Assembly: GCA_016931365.1 (NCBI GenBank)
Contig: JAFGEY010000007.1
Span: 1-7,152, forward strand
Length of the DNA: 7,152 nucleotides
Direction of reading: 5' to 3'
Source: Anaerolineae bacterium
GTDB taxonomy: Bacteria; Chloroflexota; Anaerolineae; JAFGEY01
Below, piece by piece: positions 1 to 5,934 of the stretch (the first letter of the stretch is position 1; each line of letters begins with the position of its first letter). Under the pieces are notes generated by a model. That model saw nothing but the letters and a program-made list of their open reading frames with translations, did not search any database and was not told the origin of the DNA. A program made the translations under genes and the position numbers.

Positions 1-480
1 GACCCGGCGATTTCCGGCGGCGGCTTTATGTTCGACACCGGTGCGCACATGCTCAACACAGTCACCGACCTGGCCGGCGAGGAATTTTTCGAGGTGGCGG
101 CCTGGCTGGACTTGTACGGCCGCCCGGTCGACACTCGCGCCACGGTGATGGCACAGACCGCGTCGGGCGTGCTGGTCACGATGCACGGCTGCGGCGAGGC
201 GATCCCTTCTTGCGCCTCCGATGTGCGCGTCTTTACTACCGACGCGATGCTGTACACCGATGTCTGGGGTAAGTGGTTGGAACTGCAAAAGTCGGGCGAG
301 CGCGCCTTTGCGCCGGTCGAGGTCCCGGCGTCAATGGGGGTGTGGGAGCAGTTTTTAGCCGTGCGCGACGGTCGCATCGCCAACCCGTGCCCGCCCCAAG
401 TGGGACTGCGTATGGCCCGCCTGTGGGACGCGATCAAGGTTTCGGCGGCGCAGGGTGGCAAACCGGTGCGGTGCGGGTAG
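1..480 (+). CDS. Gfo/Idh/MocA-family oxidoreductase, C-terminal part (5' end outside window)
   Basis: The reading frame is open from base 1 and ends at TAG (478-480), giving 159 residues. The first ATG in frame (28) is not the start, because the homologous sequence already runs through the bases before it. The opening segment DPAISGGG followed by FDTGAHMLN is the hallmark of the C-terminal domain of NAD(P)-dependent sugar/inositol dehydrogenases. Asp12 and His16 of the fragment form the D-x3-H signature near the active site. Alternating strands and a final helix ([22 protein letters not shown] region) complete the alpha/beta domain. Family members are usually about 330-400 residues, so the whole Rossmann NAD-binding half should lie upstream. 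The substrate cannot be told from this half; a cyclitol or sugar is usual for the family. It is a cytoplasmic enzyme, last gene of its transcript, convergent with the next gene. Confidence 0.85.
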   Translation, partial: DPAISGGGFMFDTGAHMLNTVTDLAGEEFFEVAAWLDLYGRPVDTRATVMAQTASGVLVTMHGCGEAIPSCASDVRVFTTDAMLYTDVWGKWLELQKSGERAFAPVEVPASMGVWEQFLAVRDGRIANPCPPQVGLRMARLWDAIKVSAAQGGKPVRCG

Positions 481-503
481 CACACCCGATTCGAACAACA
501 AAA

Positions 504-533
504 AAGGCCCTGGTCAAACCTGACCGGGGCCTT
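504..533 (-). terminator. Intrinsic terminator between convergent genes, mainly serving the - strand gene
   Basis: A 13-bp stem (AAGGCCCTGGTCA against TGACCGGGGCCTT, with one G-T pair) closes a 4-base AACC loop. Read on the - strand, it is followed by TTTTTTGTTGTT, a classical U-tract, so it terminates the Yip1-family gene that ends 28 bases before it. On the + strand only GACGTTT follows, so it would be a weaker terminator for the oxidoreductase gene that ends at 480. Confidence 0.85.
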
Positions 534-560
534 GACGTTTGTGACAAAAATGTTACTGCA

Positions 561-1136
561 TCACATACTGCCGGCGATGGCGACAGCGCCGATGCCCAGC
601 GCGGTGAGAATAAACCCGGCGATGGCGCCGACGATAAAGCTGATCACCCAGCCAATGACTACGGTAATGATCGTGGGCACCCAGTCGAGGTCGAGCGCTT
701 CTTTGGCGGCAAAGAGCCAGGCGACAAACCCGGCAATCAAGGCAACGATGGTAATGGGGCTCAAGATGCAGACCAGAACGGGGATAAAGCCGAGGATGCC
801 GATCACACCGACGATGTTCCATACGTAGGCCAGGCCCAGCACGCGCACCATCTCGCCAAAATCGACCTCAGCCTTGAAGAACTGCTTGCCCGCCCAGCTC
901 ATAATAAAGGCGCCGAGCGCAAAACCACCCACGGCAAAGACGACTGTGACGAGTGAGGAGATCAGCCACGACCCGATGTTCTCAAATCCATAGGTGGGCA
1001 GTCGCCCCAGTTGGCTGATCAGGCTCACTACGGCCACCAACACCCACGCGGTGGTGGTAAACTCGATGTCGCGTTCGACCTCTGCGTACACCTCTTTGCG
1101 GAACGTAAATGCCCCGATAATGCGCTTCATCAACAT
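561..1136 (-). CDS. Yip1-domain integral membrane protein
   Basis: This is a 191-residue, very hydrophobic protein. The N-terminus (MLMKRIIGAFTFRKEVYAEVERD) looks cytosolic. About five membrane segments follow, at roughly residues 28-44, 56-82, 98-118, 120-145 and 154-185. The FKAEVDFGEMVRVLGLAYVWNIVG stretch (87-110), the later FIPVL and the AKEALDLDWVPT turn before the last helix follow the bacterial YIP1-family pattern. In that pattern a soluble xxGGxxxFxEllRtlGfA-like loop precedes two helices, then an AL-D-AI/T segment. Its role in bacteria is not established, and no enzymatic residues are visible. The start at 1136 is favoured over the ATG two codons later because a perfect AAGGAGG (1143-1149) sits 6 bases upstream of it. 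The gene appears monocistronic, with its own promoter and a strong terminator. Confidence 0.75.
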   Translation of the reverse strand: MLMKRIIGAFTFRKEVYAEVERDIEFTTTAWVLVAVVSLISQLGRLPTYGFENIGSWLISSLVTVVFAVGGFALGAFIMSWAGKQFFKAEVDFGEMVRVLGLAYVWNIVGVIGILGFIPVLVCILSPITIVALIAGFVAWLFAAKEALDLDWVPTIITVVIGWVISFIVGAIAGFILTALGIGAVAIAGSM

Positions 1137-1179
1137 TTTTTGCCTCCTTGGACAAAAGATGAATAAAATGGTTCCCTGA

Positions 1180-1210
1180 ATTATACGTTTGACAGATCAA
1201 TCCGTTTCAT
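1180..1210 (-). promoter_or_regulatory. Candidate sigma70 promoter of the Yip1-family gene
   Basis: On the - strand there is a perfect TATAAT at 1185-1180. The best -35 match is ATGAAA (1210-1205), four of six bases with a long 19-base spacer. A small inverted repeat, ATGAT-CGCCT-ATCAT (1209-1223), touches this -35 and could bind a regulator. The transcript would start near 1173, giving a leader of about 37 bases. Confidence 0.4.
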
Positions 1211-1376
1211 GATCGCCTATCATAACCAATAACACGAGACGAGATACAAGGTTGCGGGATATTCATCCGTGTTTTGCCCCAAAACGCTGTTTTCAAGCCC
1301 GAAAAGACGGCTTGTATACCCGATCAACTCTCCTTTTTTGCTTTGCTGCCCCAAACAACAAATGTACCTTCGGACC
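1211..1376. other. Intergenic stretch with two small hairpins, no gene seen
   Basis: This is the space between the phosphatase-like gene (ending at 1377 on -) and the Yip1 promoter. It holds a short hairpin GTTTTG-CCC-CAAAAC (1271-1285) and a second, CAAGCC-N9-GGCTTG (1294-1314). Neither is followed by a T-run on the - strand, so neither is a convincing intrinsic terminator for the phosphatase-like gene. Short open frames here lack ribosome-binding sites and family features. Confidence 0.45.
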
Positions 1377-2165
1377 TCAAATCCACACACAAGGCACCAG
1401 GCAGTCTTGATCGCTGTCGCTGCCGTGACCGCCACGCAAGCCACCCGGTACGGGATCGGGGATGTCGTGCTGGCCGTGATCGGACAGGATGATCACCCCA
1501 TAGCCGTGCGGCTTGAGGAACTCGACCAGCCGCTTGAGACGCGCGTCGGTGCCGCGCAGCATCGGCACTACCTCGGACGACGACGGCCCGTGGGCATGAA
1601 AGACGTCATCGACAACGCCCAGTTGGGCGATGAGGAACTGCGGCTGGTGGGCAACCACGATGTCGATCACCTGGGCGGCCACGGCGTCGTCAGATTTGTC
1701 CAGAGCCGTCCCGCCGATGTCGGCAAAACGGGCCAGCAGCCTGGAGCCGGTGTATCCATCGATGCCGATGCCCGCACTCTGCCCGCCGGCGGCGCGCACC
1801 ACGTCAAACAGCGTCTCGCACTCGAAATCGTGATTATAGGTGCGCACGCCGTGCCCGTCAAGATCGGTGCCAGTAACCATCGCCGCAAAGTTGACCGGCG
1901 TGATCGAAGGGAGCACTGAACGCAGGGTGAGCGTGCGCTGCGCGCGCAGCGATTGCAGGTAGGGCATTTCGTCGTGCCACATGCTCCAGGCGAACTCGCC
2001 AAAAGCATCGGTGGCGAGGATGGCCGCCCGTTCCGCCGGACGCAGATCGGCGACGATTTCGGAGATGGCTGCCGCGCCGACTGCTCCGCCCGGAACGGGC
2101 AGATCGAGGATCGCGCTCACCGTTGGCGCGACACAGGTCATTGGATAGATATTTTGGGTCACCAT
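1377..2165 (-). CDS. Alkaline-phosphatase-superfamily enzyme (type I phosphodiesterase/nucleotide pyrophosphatase-like)
   Basis: The 262-residue protein carries the two-metal active site of the nucleotide pyrophosphatase/phosphodiesterase family in order. Asp53 (ATDAFGE) is a probable metal ligand. Thr89 in LPSITPVNFAAMVTG is the expected nucleophile, with Asn92 beside it. Asp186 and His190 (VVDDVFHAHG) form one metal site, Asp229 and His230 (LSDHGQHD) belong to the other, and His247 (GGHGSD) completes the set. It should hydrolyse a phosphate mono- or diester; the substrate is not evident. No signal peptide is seen, so a cytoplasmic location is likely. It is short compared with eukaryotic NPPs, but about the size of compact bacterial members. 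The start is slightly uncertain: AAGGAG lies only 2 bases from the ATG but 5 bases from a GTG at codon 2 (2160-2162). The gene is divergent from the regulator/MFS operon. Confidence 0.85.
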   Translation of the reverse strand: MVTQNIYPMTCVAPTVSAILDLPVPGGAVGAAAISEIVADLRPAERAAILATDAFGEFAWSMWHDEMPYLQSLRAQRTLTLRSVLPSITPVNFAAMVTGTDLDGHGVRTYNHDFECETLFDVVRAAGGQSAGIGIDGYTGSRLLARFADIGGTALDKSDDAVAAQVIDIVVAHQPQFLIAQLGVVDDVFHAHGPSSSEVVPMLRGTDARLKRLVEFLKPHGYGVIILSDHGQHDIPDPVPGGLRGGHGSDSDQDCLVPCVWI

Positions 2166-2167
2166 AT

Positions 2168-2173
2168 CTCCTT
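2168..2173 (-). promoter_or_regulatory. Shine-Dalgarno site that leaves the start of the phosphatase-like gene ambiguous
   Basis: AAGGAG on the - strand is followed by ATATGGTG. The spacing is 2 bases to the ATG (2165-2163), which is unusually tight, and 5 bases to the adjacent GTG (2162-2160), which is normal. Initiation at GTG would remove only one residue. Confidence 0.6.
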
Positions 2174-2230
2174 GCCGGGTTGGGATGGGAAAACGACGCC
2201 ATCATTTTTCAGCACCGTAGAACGCAGCAG

Positions 2231-2259
2231 ATTATACAACACATCAAGGCGATACCCAA
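2231..2259 (-). promoter_or_regulatory. Candidate promoter of the phosphatase-like gene
   Basis: On the - strand, TTGGGT (2259-2254) and a perfect TATAAT (2236-2231) are separated by 17 bases. The start point would be near 2224, leaving a leader of about 60 bases. It lies back-to-back with the promoter of the + operon, their -35 elements about 40 bases apart. Confidence 0.5.
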
Positions 2260-2299
2260 ATGCACGCTTCAAACCGTATCAAGTGCGAAATGACTGGAC

Positions 2300-2327
2300 T
2301 TGACAAATGTCCCAAGTGCTGTATAAT
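2300..2327 (+). promoter_or_regulatory. Near-consensus sigma70 promoter of the regulator/MFS operon
   Basis: A perfect TTGACA (2300-2305) and a perfect TATAAT (2322-2327) are separated by 16 bases. Transcription should begin near 2334. So strong an unmodified promoter in front of an exporter operon suggests control by repression, which fits the half-sites just downstream. Confidence 0.85.
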
Positions 2328-2328
2328 T

Positions 2329-2362
2329 TTGGTATATTGGTACTAAGATAAAAAATTACCAA
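2329..2362 (+). promoter_or_regulatory. Candidate operator: three TTGGTA half-sites over the transcription start
   Basis: TTGGTA occurs at 2329-2334 and again at 2337-2342, an 8-base period in direct orientation. Its inverse TACCAA lies at 2357-2362. The first two sites begin just past the -10 box and cover the predicted start point; the third touches the ribosome-binding site of the next gene. Short tandem or inverted half-sites at this spacing are typical of ribbon-helix-helix repressors, and the adjacent gene encodes such a protein. In RNA, the second and third copies could also pair (6 bp, 14-base loop) next to the Shine-Dalgarno site. Binding is inferred, not shown. Confidence 0.45.
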
Positions 2363-2375
2363 GAGAGTGAACAAA

Positions 2376-2645
2376 ATGAGCGAATCACAAGATTATCCAT
2401 CGATCAAAGTCACGCGCGTGCAAACCGGGGTGCGCATCGAGCAAAAAATGCTCAAAGTGCTCAAGGCGCTTGCCGAGTATTTTGACATCTCGCTTGGCGA
2501 CCTGCTGGAGGGCATCGTTTTGCACGCCTTTGAGGGCAAATCGCCATTTGGCCCGGAAGATTTGCGCCGCATCGAGACCCTGAAACAGGTCTATGACATG
2601 AACTATGATGCCAGCGCAAGCCATCGCTTTATCGAAAACGAGTGA
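2376..2645 (+). CDS. Small ribbon-helix-helix-like DNA-binding protein, probable operon regulator
   Basis: The protein has 89 residues when started at ATG 2376, which has AAGAGAG (2361-2367) 8 bases upstream. A GTG at 2367 would add three residues but overlaps that ribosome-binding site. Residues about 10-50 fit the ribbon-helix-helix layout: a short strand (RVQTGVRI), a first helix (EQKMLKVLKALAEYFD), a turn with ISLGD, and a second helix (LLEGIVLHAFEG). A charged C-terminal helix follows (PEDLRRIETLKQVYDMN). From memory, similar small proteins with the VQTGVR...SLGDLLEGIVLHAFEG pattern are common as uncharacterised proteins in actinobacteria and Chloroflexota. The family is recognised; its function is not. 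Its position as first gene ahead of an exporter, translationally coupled to it, and the repeated half-sites at the promoter suggest an autorepressor that governs the pump. No toxin gene adjoins it, so an antitoxin role is less likely. Confidence 0.7.
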   Translation: MSESQDYPSIKVTRVQTGVRIEQKMLKVLKALAEYFDISLGDLLEGIVLHAFEGKSPFGPEDLRRIETLKQVYDMNYDASASHRFIENE

Positions 2646-3991
2646 AAATCGTGGAAAACGCAATGAGAAAAAGAACCCCGGCCCAGGGAATGGCTGTTTT
2701 CACCACGGTCTGGCTGGGCCAATTGTTCTCGATCGTCGGCTCTGGACTGACCGGCTTTGCGCTTGGAGTGTGGGTGTTCGAGCAAACCGGATCGGCGACG
2801 CAATACGCGTTGATCGGCTTGTTCAACGTGCTCCCCAAGATCGTGCTGTCACCCTTGGCCGGCGTCATCGCCGACAAATGGGACCGGCGACTGGCCATGA
2901 TCGTCAGCGATGCTGGCGCCGGGATCAGCACGCTCGTCTTGGCACTCCTGCTTTACGCCGGACGGCTCGAGATATGGCACATCTATGCGCTGACCGCAAT
3001 CAGCGCGTCGTTCAGTACCATACAATGGCCTGCTTTTGCAGCGGCGACCACGCTGCTGGTGCCTCAAAAAGACCTCGGTCGAACCAACGGAATGATGCAG
3101 CTTGGACAGGCCGCGGCAGAGATTCTCTCGCCGGCCCTGGCCGGCGTGCTGCTCGGTGTTGTCCGGCTGGAAGGCGTGATCCTGATCGACTTTGCGACCT
3201 TTATCCTGGCCGTTGCGACGCTTGGGTGCGTTCGATTTCCTCAGCCTCAAGAGATGGACAATGCACCCAGGGTCTTGCTGAAACAAGAGTTGGCTGTGGG
3301 CTGGAAATACATCGCCGCGCGGCAGGGATTGCTTGGCTTGTTGTTTCTTTCTACGGCGATCAATTTTTTGTGGGGGATGGTTGGGGCCTTGATCACGCCC
3401 ATGATCCTCGGCTTTACGTCGAGCGAAGCTCTGGGCGCAATTATCTCGATTGCCGGCACAGGCATGCTCATCGGCGGCCTGGTGATGAGCGTTTGGGGCG
3501 GCCCCAAACGGCGCATCAACGGCATATTGGCCTTTGAATTTTTGAGCGGGGTCTGTTTTATGCTGATCGGGCTGCGCCCTGTATTCTGGCTGACTGCAGT
3601 GGGCGCTTTTTTCGCCCACATCACCATCGCCATCGTATCCGGTTCCAATCAGGCGATCTGGCAGTGCAAGGTTGCACCCACCGTCCAAGGGCGCGTCTTT
3701 GCCACCCAGCAAACCATCGCCAGCGCCGCTGCGCCGCTCGCCTATTTGCTGGCTGGCCCGCTGGCCGACAGGCTGTTTGAGCCGATGCTCGCACCCAATG
3801 GCGCGCTTGCCGGGAGCGTGGGGTCAATCATCGGCGTGGGGTCGGGACGAGGGATCGGGCTGCTGTTTATCGCGATGGGTCTGGCCAAAATGACTGTCAC
3901 CACAATTGGATACGTGCACTCGCGCATCCGTCTTGTAGAAGACGAACTGCCCGACGCGGCAATTCCCAGTTCACACATCCAGCCCGCATGA
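2642..3991 (+). CDS. MFS-family exporter (macrolide-efflux/MFS_3-like)
   Basis: This is a 449-residue polytopic protein of the major facilitator superfamily, which drives substrate export by proton antiport in the inner membrane. The hydrophobicity pattern fits about 12 helices in two halves, with a polar loop near residues 199-225. The family motif A is GVIADKWDRR (74-83) between helices 2 and 3. A PQKDLGRTNGMMQLGQ segment (141-156), the second-half GGPKRR turn (286-291) and the QGRVFATQQ segment (349-357) match the MefA/enterobactin-exporter-like branch. The substrate is unknown; drugs, siderophores or peptides are usual in the branch. The GTG start overlaps the stop of the preceding gene as GTGA (2642-2645), implying translational coupling, since no strong Shine-Dalgarno is visible. 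ATG at 2663 is an alternative that would drop seven residues. The C-terminal tail is short and polar. Confidence 0.88.
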   Translation: MKIVENAMRKRTPAQGMAVFTTVWLGQLFSIVGSGLTGFALGVWVFEQTGSATQYALIGLFNVLPKIVLSPLAGVIADKWDRRLAMIVSDAGAGISTLVLALLLYAGRLEIWHIYALTAISASFSTIQWPAFAAATTLLVPQKDLGRTNGMMQLGQAAAEILSPALAGVLLGVVRLEGVILIDFATFILAVATLGCVRFPQPQEMDNAPRVLLKQELAVGWKYIAARQGLLGLLFLSTAINFLWGMVGALITPMILGFTSSEALGAIISIAGTGMLIGGLVMSVWGGPKRRINGILAFEFLSGVCFMLIGLRPVFWLTAVGAFFAHITIAIVSGSNQAIWQCKVAPTVQGRVFATQQTIASAAAPLAYLLAGPLADRLFEPMLAPNGALAGSVGSIIGVGSGRGIGLLFIAMGLAKMTVTTIGYVHSRIRLVEDELPDAAIPSSHIQPA

Positions 3992-4008
3992 CGGCACTTG
4001 ATAACATC

Positions 4009-4037
4009 GCGCCGATGATGTCCTCGATCATCGGCGC
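4009..4037. terminator. Perfect hairpin between convergent genes, likely bidirectional terminator without T-run
   Basis: GCGCCGATGAT (4009-4019) and its exact complement ATCATCGGCGC (4027-4037) form an 11-bp stem with a 7-base loop. It lies midway in the 71-base gap between the stops of the MFS gene and the serine hydrolase. No run of T follows it on either strand, so it is not a classical intrinsic terminator. It may stall polymerase, aid factor-dependent termination or protect the 3' ends. Confidence 0.6.
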
Positions 4038-4062
4038 AGTGTTCATTGTCGACATATGTTTT

Positions 4063-5499
4063 CTAGTTCTGACCGAACTTTCCCTTCACCGGCGGCCGCT
4101 CCACCGGCCCAAACGCAACGTTGGCCTTGAACTCAAAGGTCAGTCTGTCCGCGTCAAAGCGGCAGATGAGCGTCGGGCAAAAGGGCGTCTCGTGGAAACA
4201 GAGCTTGATCACATAGGTGTGCTCGTCCGTCCACGCGCCGCTGGCGGCGACCGGGCGCGACGTGGTGCTGTCAAAGGCCGTCGTTCCCTTGATCCACTCG
4301 CCGTAGCCGCAGGCGACCATGTGCTCGCCGCGCCCGTCACGGATGGTCACCCGGTTTGCGTCAAAATCAAAGGCCAGCGTCTCGATCTGCTGCGCGTTTT
4401 CGTCCAGCACAAACGGTTTTCCCGACACGCGCGCCGCCGTCGGCGAGGTCGGCTCTCCTCGCGCCGGGGTCATCGACAGCGTCGACAGCGTTTGAGCCAG
4501 CGCTTGCTGTGCGTCGACGTCGGGCGGCAGCGGCGTGGCTTCCATCGCCGGCAGCAGGTGCTCCCAGACCAGGTTCAGCACGCCCTGCATATCGCCGACG
4601 CCGGCGGTGAGCGCCAGCACGGCATCTTGTTCGGGCATCACGATGCAGAACTGCCCGAAAGCGCCGTCGCCGCGATATATTCCATGCCGGCAGCGCCAGA
4701 ACTGGTAGCCATAGCCCTGTGCCCAATCCGGGTTGTCGTTGGGCGCGTTCGATGTCTGGTAGGCGGTCGCTTCGGCGATCCACGCTTCGGGCAGGACGCG
4801 CCGGCTATTCCACAGCCCCTTTTGCAGCAGCATCTGCCCAAAACGGGCAATGTCCCCGGTCTTGAGGCTCAAGCCCCACCCGCCGGTATTGATCCCCTTT
4901 GGGCAGGTCGCCCACACCGGCCTTTCGATGCCCAGCGGCTCGAACAGCCGCTCCTGCAAATAGTCGAGGATCGGCATTCCCGTCACTTGCTGCATGATGG
5001 CCGACAGCATGTAGGAGGCTGCGCTGTTGTAGAGAAAATGCGTGCCCGGCTCGAACTCGACCGGCTGCGCCAGGAAGGCTTTGGCCCAGTTTCCATCCGG
5101 TTGGCTCATCAACTCGCCCGACGGTTCCCGCCCGTGACCAGTGTTCATGGTCAACAGGTGACGCACGCGCATCGCCGCCAGGTTGGGCGACGGCTCGGCA
5201 GGCGCGTCCTCGGGGAAGAAGGAAAGCACGAGATCGTCCACCGACAGCCGTCCCTCGCTCACGGCGAACCCGACGGCGGTCGAGGTAAAACTCTTGGTCA
5301 ACGAAAACAGGTCGTGCGGGCATTCGGCTGCATAGGGCGACCACCAGCCCTCGGCCACGACGTGGCCGTGTCGGAGCAGGATCAGGCTATGAAGGCCGTC
5401 GAATCCCGATTCGACCGCGTTGACAAACTTGAGAATGGCCGCTGAAGCAATTCCTTGCGCTTCGGGCGTACTGTGTGGAAGCGGATTTACGTGTGTCAT
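4063..5499 (-). CDS. Serine hydrolase of the beta-lactamase/esterase (PF00144-type) family
   Basis: The 478-residue protein has the penicillin-recognising fold. Motif 1 is S66-L-T-K69 (FSLTKSFTS), with Ser66 the acylated nucleophile and Lys69 the base. Motif 2 is centred on Tyr157-Asn158-Ser159 (FLYNSAASYMLSAI). Motif 3 appears as GDGAFGQ (277-283) rather than KTG, as in esterase- and NylB-like members. The catalytic domain spans about residues 12-320. A linker and a beta-rich domain (about 355-475, with FVLDENAQQIETLAFDFD) follow, a C-terminal extension seen in several family members. It could cleave esters, amides or D-amino-acid peptides; true beta-lactamase activity is unlikely to be the main role. 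No signal peptide is seen. The start at 5499 rests on AGGAGAG 6 bases upstream and a promoter at 5567-5595. The frame stays open further upstream, to an ATG at 5631, but that segment would precede the promoter and is not family-like. Confidence 0.9.
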   Translation of the reverse strand: MTHVNPLPHSTPEAQGIASAAILKFVNAVESGFDGLHSLILLRHGHVVAEGWWSPYAAECPHDLFSLTKSFTSTAVGFAVSEGRLSVDDLVLSFFPEDAPAEPSPNLAAMRVRHLLTMNTGHGREPSGELMSQPDGNWAKAFLAQPVEFEPGTHFLYNSAASYMLSAIMQQVTGMPILDYLQERLFEPLGIERPVWATCPKGINTGGWGLSLKTGDIARFGQMLLQKGLWNSRRVLPEAWIAEATAYQTSNAPNDNPDWAQGYGYQFWRCRHGIYRGDGAFGQFCIVMPEQDAVLALTAGVGDMQGVLNLVWEHLLPAMEATPLPPDVDAQQALAQTLSTLSMTPARGEPTSPTAARVSGKPFVLDENAQQIETLAFDFDANRVTIRDGRGEHMVACGYGEWIKGTTAFDSTTSRPVAASGAWTDEHTYVIKLCFHETPFCPTLICRFDADRLTFEFKANVAFGPVERPPVKGKFGQN

Positions 5500-5505
5500 G
5501 GGTTT

Positions 5506-5512
5506 CTCTCCT
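5506..5512 (-). promoter_or_regulatory. Shine-Dalgarno site fixing the start of the serine hydrolase
   Basis: AGGAGAG on the - strand lies 6 bases upstream of ATG 5499-5497. It decides against the longer frame that begins at 5631, which starts upstream of the predicted transcription start. Confidence 0.75.
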
Positions 5513-5566
5513 GGTAAACGATTTTTTTGTTGCCGTTGCGACTGATATGTTGTATTGAGCAAGACA

Positions 5567-5595
5567 AGTATATGCTCACCCAACGTGGGCGTCAA
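5567..5595 (-). promoter_or_regulatory. Strong promoter of the serine hydrolase gene
   Basis: On the - strand, TTGACG (5595-5590) and TATACT (5572-5567) are separated by exactly 17 bases. Each hexamer differs from consensus at one base. The transcript should start near 5560, giving a leader of about 60 bases. A short inverted repeat, CCCA-ACG-TGGG (5579-5589), sits in the spacer. Confidence 0.8.
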
Positions 5596-5857
5596 GAAAA
5601 AAGAAACGTACTGGCGGAAGGTCGTTAGCACGAGGGAACAGCGGCAAATTATGTCTTACTCGCAGTCAAACTGAGCATGCCACAACCGCCATTGGCTCTA
5701 TAGTTTGGTCAAATCTTCTGCTCCAAGCCCCCATCTTTGGGGCGATTCAATGGCATCAAAAGATACCCTTTGTTGGCGCTGAAATCGCCCCTGGGACGGG
5801 GACGAGAGCGCTTGCCCCAAATGAAACGCACCCTGTGATGATTCCTTGTCCTCCAAG
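5596..5857. other. Intergenic region without a convincing gene
   Basis: This is the middle of the gap between the divergent serine hydrolase and radical SAM genes. Bases 5596-5720 show nothing recognisable. Bases 5727-5821 hold a cluster of overlapping inverted repeats, listed separately. Short frames on the - strand across 5698-5959 have no ribosome-binding site, no family pattern and run through the promoter of the next gene, so they are not called. Confidence 0.6.
5727..5821. repeat. Cluster of overlapping inverted repeats with alternative pairings
   Basis: One arm, TTTGGGGCGATT (5736-5747), can pair in three exclusive ways. GGGGC pairs with the upstream GCCCC (5727-5731) across a 7-base loop. 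GGGGCGATT pairs with AATCGCCCC (5783-5791), 9 bp with a 35-base loop. TTTGGGGC pairs with GCCCCAAA (5814-5821), 8 bp. A further CCCC (5788-5791) and GGGG (5798-5801) can pair locally. The cluster lies upstream of the radical SAM promoter, so it is probably not in that gene's leader. It may be a dispersed intergenic repeat, a small structured RNA or a decayed mobile element; the sequence alone does not decide. Confidence 0.5.
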
Positions 5858-5886
5858 TTGGCAACATGCACCGATTGTACTACAAT
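5858..5886 (+). promoter_or_regulatory. Promoter of the radical SAM gene
   Basis: TTGGCA (5858-5863) and TACAAT (5881-5886) are separated by 17 bases, each hexamer one base from consensus. Transcription should begin near 5893. This places the in-frame ATG at 5866 upstream of the transcript and supports ATG 5935 as the true start. Confidence 0.75.
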
Positions 5887-5934
5887 GGTGCAAACGGGCA
5901 AAATCACTTCCATTCCCATAGAAAGGCGATCGAT

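Noticed and set aside
273..956. 227-codon open frame on + across the oxidoreductase end, the terminator and the Yip1 gene
   Set aside because: It reads out of frame through a clear dehydrogenase domain, through a strong terminator and antisense to a membrane protein. It is low-complexity and Asp/Gly/Lys-rich.
1189..1194. Perfect TTGACA on the + strand
   Set aside because: No acceptable -10 hexamer lies 16-19 bases downstream, and no + strand gene follows.
1269..1919. 216-codon open frame on + opposite the phosphatase-like gene
   Set aside because: The - strand shows all metal-site motifs of the phosphatase superfamily; the + frame has none and no ribosome-binding site.
2605..3537. 310-codon open frame on + inside the regulator and MFS genes
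   Set aside because: It is Arg- and Cys-rich with no hydrophobic pattern, and overlaps an MFS gene with intact motif A in another frame.
3988..5445. 485-codon open frame on +, antisense to the serine hydrolase and starting with an ATGA overlap of the MFS stop
   Set aside because: It is rich in Arg, His and Gly with no domain pattern or ribosome-binding site, and the opposite strand carries an intact SxxK hydrolase with promoter and Shine-Dalgarno. Long antisense frames are expected in GC-rich genes.
5500..5631. Longer N-terminus of the serine hydrolase from ATG 5631
   Set aside because: It would begin upstream of the promoter at 5567-5595, and ATG 5499 has a well-spaced AGGAGAG.
5866..5934. 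Longer N-terminus of the radical SAM protein from ATG 5866
   Set aside because: The segment lacks a ribosome-binding site, overlaps the -10 box at 5881-5886 and lies upstream of the predicted transcription start.
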